Assembly (NCBI RefSeq): GCF_902499115.1
Contig: NZ_CABVPN010000019.1
Coordinates: 91,778-155,777, forward strand
Length of the DNA stretch: 64,000 nucleotides
Reading direction: 5' to 3'
Source of the DNA: Burkholderia diffusa
GTDB taxonomy: Bacteria; Pseudomonadota; Gammaproteobacteria; Burkholderiales; Burkholderiaceae
The position numbers were made by a program, and so were the translations under genes. Positions 26,864-35,878 of the stretch are shown here, piece by piece. The first letter of the stretch is position 1, and each line of letters begins with the position of its first letter. The notes under the pieces were generated by a model. It was not told where the DNA came from and did not search any database. It saw only the letters and a list, made by a program, of their open reading frames with translations.

Positions 26864-27592
26864 TCACACGCGCGCGGCTTTCTCACGCGCCACGTTGCCC
26901 GCCGAGGGCAGCGCCTGCTCGTGCGTGCGGCGCATCCGCGCAAGGCCGTGCGCGACGTGCTCGCGCACGAGCGCGACGGTCTTCTCCTCGTCGCCGCTCG
27001 CGAGCGCCTGCACGATCTTGTCGTGCTCGGCCGCCGACACCGCGATCGCGTCCTCCTCGGCCTCGATCGCGGCCTGGCGCAGCAGCCCGAGCTGGCGCAC
27101 GAGCCGGCGATAGGTGTCGGTGAGGTGCGTATTGCCGACACCGACCACCATCGCGTCGTGGAACTGCACGTTCAGCTCGGTGTAGCGCGTGACGTCGTGC
27201 GTCTTCGCCGCATCCTTCATCGACTGGGTGATGCCCTTCAGCACCTTCAGCGTGTCGGGCGAAATGCGTTTCGCGAGCGCGCGCGCGACCGACTCGTCGA
27301 GCATCGCGCGCACTTCGTAGATCTCCTCGGCCTCGCGCAGCGGCACGACGCGCACCGTCACGCCGCGGTTCTTCTCGTTGCGCAGCAGCCCGGCCTGCTC
27401 GAGCGCGCGAAACGCCTCACGCACGGGGCCGCGCGACACGTTCAACTTGGTCGCGATATCGACTTCGTTGAGTTTCTCGCCGGGCACATATTCGCCGGAC
27501 ACGATCGCGCGCTCGAGCATGTCCTGGACAAGCATCGCGAGCGACTGGCTTTGCAGGAGTTCGATGGCATTGAGCGCGTTCGGGGCAGTCAT
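26864..27592 (-). CDS. GntR/FadR-family regulator of the phosphonate cluster
   Basis: A 242-residue regulator with an N-terminal winged helix (about 15-80; KLNVSRGPVREAFRALEQAGLL is the GntR recognition helix region, quoted in part) and a C-terminal FCD ligand domain with metal-binding histidine and aspartate positions. It is likely the repressor of phnA-phnY and of the divergent genes, because the sequence ATTGTCAACA occurs both in its own promoter and in the phnA promoter. Ligand probably a phosphonate or a breakdown product. Confidence 0.85.
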   Translation of the reverse strand: MTAPNALNAIELLQSQSLAMLVQDMLERAIVSGEYVPGEKLNEVDIATKLNVSRGPVREAFRALEQAGLLRNEKNRGVTVRVVPLREAEEIYEVRAMLDESVARALAKRISPDTLKVLKGITQSMKDAAKTHDVTRYTELNVQFHDAMVVGVGNTHLTDTYRRLVRQLGLLRQAAIEAEEDAIAVSAAEHDKIVQALASGDEEKTVALVREHVAHGLARMRRTHEQALPSAGNVAREKAARV

Positions 27593-27653
27593 GATCGGGC
27601 AGGCAGCGAAGCTGCGGATGAGAACGAGGGCGCCATGTCGGCGAATGATCGCT

Positions 27654-27683
27654 ATATACCCTCACCCCGATATATTGTCAACA
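27654..27683 (-). promoter_or_regulatory. GntR gene promoter with operator copy
   Basis: On the minus strand: -35 TTGACA (27676-27681), 16-base spacer, -10 TATATA (27654-27659). The plus-strand sequence ATTGTCAACA at 27674-27683 is identical to ten bases of the phnA operator and covers the -35 box, which predicts autoregulation. Confidence 0.72.
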
Positions 27684-27776
27684 GTTTTCAGTTTCCAATA
27701 GCGAGCGCCTCATGCCGGAATGCGATGAGCGTGCGGCCGGCGCGAGCACGCCGAACCGCACGACGCAGACCAGCCG

Positions 27777-29948
27777 TCAGGCCGTCTGCTTGACCGGGCC
27801 CGGATCGCTCTGGCTCGGCTGGCCCGTCTCGACGTGGCCCGCGAAGCGGCGCACGACATTGTCGTCGCCGCCGCGCAGCGTCGTCGCGGTGATCGTCAGA
27901 TCGTACCAACCGTGGCTCGACGACAGCTCGAAGTGATCCTCGATGCGCTCGCCCGGCTCCAGCGTGTAGGTGCGCGCATGCGCGTGGCTGTATGCGTTGT
28001 CGACGACCACGCGGCATGCCGCACGGCCGCTGTTGCGCAGTTGCAGGTACACGTGGCGGTTGCGCACGTCGTAGCCGATCTTCGCTTCCGGGTTCGCGTG
28101 GCGGCCGTCCGCGGCCAGCCGCGTGTTGCCCTGGAATTCGCACAGATAGCCGTTCGGGCCATAGGCGGCGAGATGGTAGTCGCCGCGCGCGGCCGACGTG
28201 CTCCAGGTGTCGGCGAAACGGTCGTGCGAGGATACCGCGTAGCGGCGCGGCGGCGTCGCCGGATTGCGGCGGTCGTACACGTAGAACGCGGCGCCCGCGT
28301 CACCCGAGTTCGCGAAGTCGAGCGACACGCTGTCGTCGCGCCCGTTCACGCGGGCATGCACGAACAGCTCGTACGGCAGCGCGCGCGCCGGACGCGTGCC
28401 GGGCTCCTGCGCCGGCATCGACTGCTGCGCGGGCACCTGGTACGCCTGGCCGGCGGTGGCGATGTGCTGCGGCACCGTGAAGCTCACCGTGCGCGTATCG
28501 GGCCGCGCGGAGAAGTCGAATGCCGACGTGAGGTCGCCGCAGACCGACCTGCGCCATGCGCTGATGTTCGGCTCCTGCACGCCGAAGCGCGCTTCGAGGA
28601 AACGCAGCACCGACGTATGGTCGAACGTCTCCGAGCAGACCCAGCCGCCCTTCGTCCACGGCGAGATGATGATCAGCGGCACGCGCGGCCCGAGGCCGAT
28701 CGGCTGGATGCCGCCCGGGTCCGCGCCCGGCACCAGCGGGCTCATCTCGCCCGGATACTTGTTCAGGTCGAGCAGTTCGTCGCCGAGGTTCGACAGCAGG
28801 TTCGACGACACGATGCCCTGGCCGCCTGCCCCGCTCGTGACCGGCGGCACCGGCGGCACGACGTGGTCGAACAGCCCGTCGTTCTCGTCGTAGTTGAGGA
28901 TGAACACCGTCTTCGCCCACACCTCGGGGTTCGACGTCAGCGCCTCGAGCACCATGTTGATGTAGAACGCGCCGTCGGTCGGCGACGCCTGCGGGTGCTC
29001 GCTGTACTTGTACGGCGCGACGATCCACGACACCTGCGGCAGCCGGTTCGCCTGCACGTCGGCCTTCAGTTCGGCGAGCGTGTGGTCCGACGCGCCCTTG
29101 TCGACCAGCGGGCCGCTCGCGCCTTCCTTCACCTGGAACTTCTTGAAGAACATCAGCGAATTGTCGGTGTAGTTGTCGGTCGGGTCGCCCGGGATGCCCG
29201 TGCCGCCCTGGTACACCTTCCAGCTGATCTTCGCGTTCTCGAGACGTTCCGCGTAGGTCGTCCACGTGTAGCCGTTCGTGTCGTTGCGCTCGCCGATGCC
29301 GGGGCCGTTCGGCTGCGTGCCGTACACGTTGCGCGAGTCGATCGTGCCGGTCCACAGGTAGATGCGGTTCGGTGCCGTGTCGGCGTGCGCGGAGCAGAAG
29401 TACGCGTCGCAGATCGTGAACGCGTCGGCCAATGCGTAGTGGTAGGTGAGATCCTGGCGCTTCAGGTAGCCCATCGTCAGCACGTCCTGCTTCTGGTTCA
29501 CCCACTGGTCCCACTGGCCGTTGTTCCAGGACAAGTGGCCGCTGCTCCAGCCGTGGTTGGTGCCCGGCTGGAATTCGGTCGTCTGCTTCGGATCGAGGTA
29601 GAACGGCAGCACGTACGGCGCGGACGGGTCGAGCCCGCGCGAATGGTAGTTCTTCGTGAACACCGACGCCGGCGGCTGCTGCCACACCGGCACACCGCTC
29701 GGCAGCAGGTGCGGGCGCGGGTCGTTGAAGCCGCGCACGCCGCGCAGCCCGCCGAAGTAATGGTCAAACGAGCGGTTTTCCTGCATGAAGATGACGACGT
29801 GTTCGACGTCGCGGATCGTGCCGGTGCGATAGGCGGCCGGCATGGCCAGTGCCTTGCGGATCGCGGGCGGGAAGCCGGCGTAGGCGGCCATCGCGCCGGC
29901 GGACTGGGCGGCAAGGCGCAGGAAATCGCGTCGATTGGTGGCGGACAT
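27777..29948 (-). CDS. Phosphocholine-type phospholipase C, Tat-exported
   Basis: A 723-residue non-haemolytic/haemolytic PLC-family enzyme (acid-phosphatase-like fold). A twin-arginine signal stands at the N-terminus (NRRDFLRLA followed by a hydrophobic stretch), so it is exported folded. The catalytic domain starts with the family motif MQENRSFDHYFGGLRG and contains LNYDENDGLFDHV; the last 220 residues hold two copies of the small C-terminal beta domain of this family. It releases phosphorylcholine from phosphatidylcholine, fitting a phosphorus-scavenging neighbourhood, and is a recognised virulence-related family in Burkholderia. I use the ATG at 29946-29948, because the Tat motif follows at once. 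Confidence 0.92.
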   Translation of the reverse strand: MSATNRRDFLRLAAQSAGAMAAYAGFPPAIRKALAMPAAYRTGTIRDVEHVVIFMQENRSFDHYFGGLRGVRGFNDPRPHLLPSGVPVWQQPPASVFTKNYHSRGLDPSAPYVLPFYLDPKQTTEFQPGTNHGWSSGHLSWNNGQWDQWVNQKQDVLTMGYLKRQDLTYHYALADAFTICDAYFCSAHADTAPNRIYLWTGTIDSRNVYGTQPNGPGIGERNDTNGYTWTTYAERLENAKISWKVYQGGTGIPGDPTDNYTDNSLMFFKKFQVKEGASGPLVDKGASDHTLAELKADVQANRLPQVSWIVAPYKYSEHPQASPTDGAFYINMVLEALTSNPEVWAKTVFILNYDENDGLFDHVVPPVPPVTSGAGGQGIVSSNLLSNLGDELLDLNKYPGEMSPLVPGADPGGIQPIGLGPRVPLIIISPWTKGGWVCSETFDHTSVLRFLEARFGVQEPNISAWRRSVCGDLTSAFDFSARPDTRTVSFTVPQHIATAGQAYQVPAQQSMPAQEPGTRPARALPYELFVHARVNGRDDSVSLDFANSGDAGAAFYVYDRRNPATPPRRYAVSSHDRFADTWSTSAARGDYHLAAYGPNGYLCEFQGNTRLAADGRHANPEAKIGYDVRNRHVYLQLRNSGRAACRVVVDNAYSHAHARTYTLEPGERIEDHFELSSSHGWYDLTITATTLRGGDDNVVRRFAGHVETGQPSQSDPGPVKQTA

Positions 29949-30177
29949 GAAGAGGATCCTGTGGGTCGGTAAGGGTGGCGCCGGTCGAGCGGGGCCGGCG
30001 GTCGGTGCGTTGCCGCTATTACTCCGCACCGGCGTGTCCCGGCCGTGACCGGTTCCAGCAGGTTTCTTGCGCTCACCCCCAGCTTTTTTTCGAAGCGACG
30101 CCCGGCGCGCCTTTCATCCGGCCGACACATGCCTGCGCTACGCTGACGCGCGATGAAGAGGGGGGAGAAGCCGAGTC

Positions 30178-31086
30178 GTGTTCGATCAGCTGAAGGCGTT
30201 CCACGCGACCGTCCGGCAGGGCAGCATCACGCGCGCCGCGCGCCACCTGGGCGTCAGCCAGCCGACGATCGCCGCGCAGATCCGGCAAGTCGAGCAGTTG
30301 TACGGCGTCGAGCTGTTCTATCGCAGCGGCCGCAGGCTCGAAGTCACTGAAACCGGCATCGAGCTCCTGCCGCTCGTCGAGAAGATGATCTCGCTCGAGG
30401 CGCAGGCCGACATCATGCTGCGCAACGTCGGCGGCCTGTTCGAAGGACACCTGCGGATCGGTGCGACCGGGCCGTACTACATCATGGACGCGGTCGGCCG
30501 CTTCTCGCATGCGCATCCGTCGATCGCACTCACGTGCCGGATCGGCAATTCCGAGGAAATCCTGCAGGCGCTGCAGGAATTCCGCATCGACCTTGCCGTG
30601 TCGTCGCAGCGCAATGACGCGGAAGGCCTCGAATGCAAGGTGATCTCCACCGATCCGCTCGTGCTCGTCGTGCATCGCGACCATCCGCTCGCGCGCTTCG
30701 ACACGATCGACGCCGCGCAGCTCGCGAACGTGCGGCTGCTGATTCGCGAGGAAGGGTCGGTCACGCGCCGCTGCACGGAGACGATCCTCGCGGCGGCCGG
30801 GGTCGCGCCCACGTCGGTCGCCGAGATCGGCAGCCGCGAAGCGATCCGCGAGGCGATCCTGCATGGCGTGGGCGGCAGCCTGTTTCCGCGCGGAGAGGCC
30901 GAGCGTCATCCGGACCTGCGCGTCGTCGCGCTGCGCGGTGTCGACACGACGATCGACGAATATGTGTACTACCTGAAGGCGCGCCGCCAGAGCCCCGCGA
31001 TCGATGCGTTCCTCGCGTGCATCCTGCCGGCGCAGACCGCGACGCACGAGCCAACGCACGCGACGCGGCCGGTGAACGCGCGCTGA
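30178..31086 (+). CDS. LysR regulator of aminoethylphosphonate type
   Basis: A 302-residue LysR protein starting with GTG. The N-terminus (FDQLKAFHATVRQGSITRAA, then LGVSQPTIAAQIRQVE) and the segment YGVELFYRSGRRLEVTETG match closely what I recall of the LysR subfamily associated with aminoethylphosphonate catabolism. It stands 230 bases from the divergent phospholipase C gene and about 3.4 kb from the FAD oxidoreductase gene. It may control the phosphonate genes together with the GntR protein, or the phospholipase gene. Effector unknown. Confidence 0.85.
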   Translation: MFDQLKAFHATVRQGSITRAARHLGVSQPTIAAQIRQVEQLYGVELFYRSGRRLEVTETGIELLPLVEKMISLEAQADIMLRNVGGLFEGHLRIGATGPYYIMDAVGRFSHAHPSIALTCRIGNSEEILQALQEFRIDLAVSSQRNDAEGLECKVISTDPLVLVVHRDHPLARFDTIDAAQLANVRLLIREEGSVTRRCTETILAAAGVAPTSVAEIGSREAIREAILHGVGGSLFPRGEAERHPDLRVVALRGVDTTIDEYVYYLKARRQSPAIDAFLACILPAQTATHEPTHATRPVNAR

Positions 31087-31181
31087 GCCGCCGCGCGTTC
31101 ACCGGTTCGCGCATTTCCCTGCACCTCCGTGGTCATGTCCGGCGCGTGTCCCGCGCCTTCCCTCTTGCTTCCCGCCGTGTG

Positions 31182-32822
31182 TTACTTCGGCAGCGCCGGA
31201 ATCATCCACGTGAACACGTGCTGCTGCAGGAACACGAGCACGCCGAGCAGCAGCGTGAGGATCACGCTGTGCCAGAACGTGCGCGCGAACACGACGCCTT
31301 CCTGCCCCTTCAGGTCGGTCGTCGACACGCCCGTGGCGATGTTCTGCGGCGAGATCATCTTGCCCATCACGCCGCCCGACGAGTTGGTCGCGGCCATCAA
31401 TACCGGATCGAAGCCGAGCTGCCGCGCCGCGACCACCTGCAGGTTGCCGAACAGCGCATTGCCGGACGTGTCGCTGCCGGACAGGAACACCGCGATCCAG
31501 CCGAGCGACGCCGACACGAGCGGGAACAGCGCGCCGGTCGACGCGACGCCGGTGCCGAGCGTGTAGCTGATGCCCGAGTAGTTCAGCAAATACGCAAGCC
31601 CGACGATCATCATCACCGTGATGATCGCGATCCACGTCTGCCGCCAGGTCTTGACCACGCATTCGAAGAACGCGCCGACGCCGGTGCGCGTCAGCACGGC
31701 CGTGATGACCGCCGAGAGCAGGATCGCGGTGCCCGTGCCGAGCGGCTGGAAGTCCCAGATCGCCGCATACGGCTTGTGATACAGCGACACGAGCACCGCG
31801 TTGTGCAGGCCCGGCCACTTGATCTTCACGTCGCCGATCGCCGCGACGTTCGCATGCACCCAGACGATCACGACCACCGACACGACGATCCACGGCAGCC
31901 AGCCGCCGAAGCCCGCGCGCGCGGCGCCGGCCGCGGCGGGCGCGCTGCGTGCGAGCGCGTATTGCGGATCGGGCTGCGGCTTCCACACCTGCAGGAAGCC
32001 GATCGTGACGATCAGCGACGTGAGCGACGACAGCACGTCGGTGAGCTGGTAGCCGAGGAAGTTCGACGTGACGAACTGAGCGATCGCAAAGCTGCCGCCC
32101 GATACGAGCAGCGCGGGCCACAGCTTCGAGATCGAGCGCAGGCCGCCGTACGCGCCGACCACGTAGAACGGCAGCAGCAGCGCGAAGAACGGCAGTTGCC
32201 GGCCGACCATCGCGCCGAGCGTCGCGGGCGGCAGCGACGTGACCGCGCCGAGCACGGTGATCGGCACGCCGAGCGCGCCGAACGCGACCGGTGCCGTATT
32301 GAACAGCAGCGTGTAGGTGAGCGCTTCGAGCGCGGGGAAGCCGAGCGCGATCAGGAGCCCGCTGGTGATCGCGACCGGCGTGCCGAACCCGGAGATCCCT
32401 TCGAGCAAACAGCCGAACGAGAACGCGACGACGAGCAGCACGAGGCGGCGGTCGTCGGGCAGGTTGTCGAGCATCCACTGCCGGAACTGGTCGAAGCGGC
32501 CCGACTTCACCGCGATGTTGTACAGCAGCAGGGCGTTGAACACGATCCACATCACCGGCACGACCGCGAGCGCCATACCGGCGCCGACCGCGTCGAACGC
32601 GAGGCCGGCCGGCATGCCCCACGCACCGATCGCGACCGCGAGGCCGGCGACGAGGCCGGCGAGCGACGCCTGCCACGCTGGCCGGCGCAGCACGCCGAGC
32701 GCGATCAGTGCGACCGCGATCGGGACTACGGCGACGAGGAAAGACAGGAACAGCGAGTTGGCGACGGGCGTCAACGGCTGCGCGAACAGGATGCCGGGCG
32801 GCAGGGCTGCGGTGGGATTCAT
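31182..32822 (-). CDS. lldP: L-lactate permease family transporter
   Basis: A 546-residue inner-membrane carrier with 12 or more hydrophobic helices and the lactate permease signatures LLEGISGFGTPVAI and SGSDTSGNALFGNLQ. It imports L-lactate, often also D-lactate and glycolate, with protons. No lactate dehydrogenase gene is adjacent, so it stands alone. Upstream (towards 33000) is a set of hairpin-forming tandem repeats, which lies in its leader or promoter region. Confidence 0.92.
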   Translation of the reverse strand: MNPTAALPPGILFAQPLTPVANSLFLSFLVAVVPIAVALIALGVLRRPAWQASLAGLVAGLAVAIGAWGMPAGLAFDAVGAGMALAVVPVMWIVFNALLLYNIAVKSGRFDQFRQWMLDNLPDDRRLVLLVVAFSFGCLLEGISGFGTPVAITSGLLIALGFPALEALTYTLLFNTAPVAFGALGVPITVLGAVTSLPPATLGAMVGRQLPFFALLLPFYVVGAYGGLRSISKLWPALLVSGGSFAIAQFVTSNFLGYQLTDVLSSLTSLIVTIGFLQVWKPQPDPQYALARSAPAAAGAARAGFGGWLPWIVVSVVVIVWVHANVAAIGDVKIKWPGLHNAVLVSLYHKPYAAIWDFQPLGTGTAILLSAVITAVLTRTGVGAFFECVVKTWRQTWIAIITVMMIVGLAYLLNYSGISYTLGTGVASTGALFPLVSASLGWIAVFLSGSDTSGNALFGNLQVVAARQLGFDPVLMAATNSSGGVMGKMISPQNIATGVSTTDLKGQEGVVFARTFWHSVILTLLLGVLVFLQQHVFTWMIPALPK

Positions 32823-32834
32823 CGTGTCTCCGTT

Positions 32835-33030
32835 GTCGACCGGAGTTGGCGCTTCAGCGCCTTACTCCGGTCCCATGCTTCGCGGTCGACCGGAGTTGAC
32901 GCTGCAGCACTTACTCCGGTCCCATGCTTCGCGGTCGACCGGGGCTGACGCTTCAGCACTTACCCCGGCCCCTTGCTTCGCGGTCGACCGGGACTCGCGC
33001 ATCAGCGCCTGCGCACACCTCGATCCCGTT
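32835..33030. repeat. Tandem 49-50-bp hairpin repeats upstream of lldP
   Basis: Units start GTCGACCGG at 32835, 32885, 32934 and 32983 and end with CTTCGCGG; the first three are well conserved and the fourth is decayed. Each unit contains an inverted repeat: GACCGGAGT with ACTCCGGTC in units 1 and 2. Unit 1 adds an inner stem GGCGC-TTCA-GCGCC. In unit 3 the arm has changed to CCGGGG and the opposite arm to CCCCGG, so base pairing is kept. No gene overlaps. Confidence 0.9.
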
Positions 33031-33381
33031 CGAACGTCTGTTCCACGGCCGCAACGATCATCCGACGCTTGCGCACGCAACCATGCCGCAGCGCCAACCG
33101 ATCGGTCGCTTAAAAGAGGTTAGGAGGCGCATTGCGCTTCCACAAGGAGGGCAAGCCCGATGCGCGCGGTGCCGATACACGGCATCCGCCGCACGTTGAA
33201 CGGCGGCTGGCGACCCGCTGAGGCGCGCGTCAGCAATCCGCCGGCGCAATGTTGCTCAACCGGAAAAGGTGACTGACGGGACGCGGGGTGTTTCGTTTGG
33301 CATCCGAAGCCTAGACTCGCTGCATCGATTCCGCCCGCGCCGACGAAGGCGCGGCTCCGGAACGCTCACGGAGCAAACACG
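33031..33381. other. Intergenic region between lldP repeats and the DUF4148 gene
   Basis: About 350 bases. No gene, no clear terminator; it should contain the promoter of the small exported protein that follows. Confidence 0.4.
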
Positions 33382-33693
33382 ATGAAAACCATGAAACTTG
33401 CGGCGTACGCGTTGGTGCTGATCGGCTCGGCCGTCGCCGCCCAGGCTCAGGCTGAGTCGACGCTGACGCGCGCGCAAGTTCGCCAGGAACTCGCGGAACT
33501 GCAGGCCGCCGGCTATCGGCCGAGCCTCGCCAGCGGTCCCGACTTTCCGCAAAACATGCAGGCGGTCATGCAGCGCGCCGCGCAGGCGCGCGGCGATGCG
33601 GCCGGCCACGGCAACGACGGCCACGCGAATGTGGAATCAGGGAAGCCGGCGCTGCCGCGCGTGGCCGATCGCGACACATACGCGCATCACTGA
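33382..33693 (+). CDS. DUF4148 small periplasmic protein
   Basis: A 103-residue protein with a clear signal peptide (MKTMKLAAYALVLIGSAVAA, cleavage near AQA-E) and a mature part beginning STLTRAQVRQELAELQAAGY, the DUF4148 pattern found in many Burkholderia exported proteins. The C-terminal half is rich in His, Gly and Asn. Function unknown; the family is abundant in this genus and usually monocistronic. Confidence 0.85.
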   Translation: MKTMKLAAYALVLIGSAVAAQAQAESTLTRAQVRQELAELQAAGYRPSLASGPDFPQNMQAVMQRAAQARGDAAGHGNDGHANVESGKPALPRVADRDTYAHH

Positions 33694-33784
33694 AGCGGCT
33701 GAAACCCGGCCGGGCGCGTGACCGCACCACCATCCGGCCCGCCGCCGGCCTGCCCGCCGCGCGATGCGCAGCGGGCGGCGGCCA

Positions 33785-35398
33785 TCAAACGCTGAAGCGG
33801 TTCAGCGTATAGGCACGATAAGCCGCGACGAACGCATCGAACGATCCGGCCTCCTTCGCTTCCAGTTCGGCCTGCTCGGCCAGCGACTTCGCCGCGAGCG
33901 CCTGCTCGGTGCGCATCGTCTCCGCCGACGGCGGGTTCGCGCGGAAATGCGCGGCGTGCGCTTCGCTGTGCGCGAGCGCGAACGCGAGGAACGACTGACC
34001 GTTCTCGCGCATCGTGCGCAGCACGCGCGCCGACGGCGTGCGCTCCGGATCGGCGAGCTTCTCGCGCTGCGCGGCAATCGCACGCGCATGCTCGTCGCCG
34101 CCGCGGATCTCGTCCAGACGGCGCCCGACGGTCTCGATATCGGCCATCAGGTCGTCCGCCCACGCCTGCAGCGTGACCGGCTCACCGTCGCGCACCAGCG
34201 TGAGCCCCGGCTTGCGCCCTTCCATCGTCACGCTGCCAAAGTTCGCATTCGCTTCCTTGTACGCGTCGCAGTCGAGCGCAGGGCTGTCGTCGAGCGCGCA
34301 CGCAAGCAGGAACGCGTCGATGAAGCGTGCGGTTTCCAGCGCGATGCCGGTCGGCTCGAACGGATCGATGTCGAGGCAGCGCACTTCGATGTACTGCACG
34401 CCGCGCGACGCGAGCGCATGCAGCGGACGCTCGCCCGAATACGTGATGCGCTTCGGCCGGATCGTCGAGTAGAACTCGTTCTCGATCTGCAGCACGTTCG
34501 TGTTGATCTGGATCCACTCGCCGTCGCGATGCGTGCCGATCGCCTCGTACGGCGGATACGGCTCGCTCACGGCCTTCGACAGCGCATCGAGATAGCCAGG
34601 CAGCGTGTTGTAGTCGACGTGCAGCGCAGCCTGCGCGGTCGTGTTCGAGTAACCGAGGTCGCTCATCCGCAGGCTGGTCGCGTACGGCCGGTACAGCGTA
34701 TCGGCATCGAACGCGTCGAGCTTGTGCGGCTTGCCGCGCAGGAATTTCGCGTCGAGCGCGGGCGATGCGCCGAACAGGTACATCAAGAGCCAGCTGCGGC
34801 GGCGGAAGTTGCGGATCTGCGCGAGATAGCGCTCCGACTGGTAGTCGACGAGCGTGGCCGTCGAGCCCTCTTCCGCATGCAGGCGCCGCCACACTTCCTC
34901 GTGCAACGAGTAGTTGTAGTGGATGCCGGCGATGCACTGCATCGTGCGGCCGTAGCGATACGCGAGGCCGCGGCGGTACACCGTCTTCAGGCGGCCGATG
35001 TTCGACGTGCCGTAGTCGGCGATCGGAATTTCATCGTCGGCCGGCAGCAGGCCCGGCATCGAGTCGTTCCACAGCATCTCGTCGCCGAGCGACGCATACA
35101 CGTAGCGGTGCAGATCGTCGAGACGTTCGAGCGTGATCGACGCGTCGCCTTCCGCCGGCGTGATCAGTTCGATCAGCGCTTCGGAATAGTCGGTCGTCAA
35201 TGAAGGGTGCGTGAGGGCTGAACCGAGCGCGCGCGGATGCGGCGTGAACGCGATCATCCCGTCGCGCGTCACGCGCAGGCTTTCCTTTTCGATGCCGCGC
35301 AGGCCGTCGGGCAGATGCTGCCGCGTCGGGCCCGAGCTCAGCGCTTCGAGACGATTCAGCAGCAGTTCGGACTGGCGGTGAGTCATGGTGTTCGACAT
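33785..35398 (-). CDS. gshA: Glutamate-cysteine ligase
   Basis: A 537-residue type 1 (gamma-proteobacterial) glutamate-cysteine ligase, which joins glutamate and cysteine in the first and limiting step of glutathione synthesis. The N-terminal signature LRGIEKESLRV and the downstream TDYSEALIELITP and IHYNYSLHEEVW motifs are complete. The usual length of about 520-540 residues is met. No gshB is next to it. An alternative ATG four codons later (MTHRQSELL) is possible. Confidence 0.95.
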   Translation of the reverse strand: MSNTMTHRQSELLLNRLEALSSGPTRQHLPDGLRGIEKESLRVTRDGMIAFTPHPRALGSALTHPSLTTDYSEALIELITPAEGDASITLERLDDLHRYVYASLGDEMLWNDSMPGLLPADDEIPIADYGTSNIGRLKTVYRRGLAYRYGRTMQCIAGIHYNYSLHEEVWRRLHAEEGSTATLVDYQSERYLAQIRNFRRRSWLLMYLFGASPALDAKFLRGKPHKLDAFDADTLYRPYATSLRMSDLGYSNTTAQAALHVDYNTLPGYLDALSKAVSEPYPPYEAIGTHRDGEWIQINTNVLQIENEFYSTIRPKRITYSGERPLHALASRGVQYIEVRCLDIDPFEPTGIALETARFIDAFLLACALDDSPALDCDAYKEANANFGSVTMEGRKPGLTLVRDGEPVTLQAWADDLMADIETVGRRLDEIRGGDEHARAIAAQREKLADPERTPSARVLRTMRENGQSFLAFALAHSEAHAAHFRANPPSAETMRTEQALAAKSLAEQAELEAKEAGSFDAFVAAYRAYTLNRFSV

Positions 35399-35878
35399 GG
35401 AGACGCAAGTGCGTGACGGCCGCGCGCGAAATGCCGCGCGCGGCCGGCTGGATTATTGGTCGCTTCGTTGGTAGCGGGCACTTTAACATCTCGCCGTAAC
35501 ACGCGCTTGAGGTGGCGCCGGGCGGTGCGCGCCGGCCGCGGCGGGCCGTCGGGCGGGACGATGGCAACGAACGCCGCGCGCACGGCTGACCGTCGTCGGC
35601 ATCGACGGACGCAACAATCACGCGACATTCATCGGAGGGAACGTGAGCGACGAGCACGGCAGCGCCGTCAGGTGCAACCCGTTCAGCCGAAGCCGCGATG
35701 CATCGTCGTCACGGCCGGGCCAACCGTGCGCGCTGGGGCGTCAGACACCGGAGCGGGTTGATCACCGTCAAACGTCGCAACCATGAGGATCACCGACCGA
35801 TCGCTGCCGGCGTGATGCCCCTTGCGCGTTGCGTCGCGGCCCTGCCCGGTCGCACCCGCCGGCCTGCGGCCAAGACCG
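35399..35878. other. Intergenic region gshA-alkA
   Basis: 480 bases with several open frames in both directions, all rich in Arg, Pro and Ala and without ribosome-binding sites; I see no gene. The gshA promoter must lie here on the minus strand. Confidence 0.45.
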
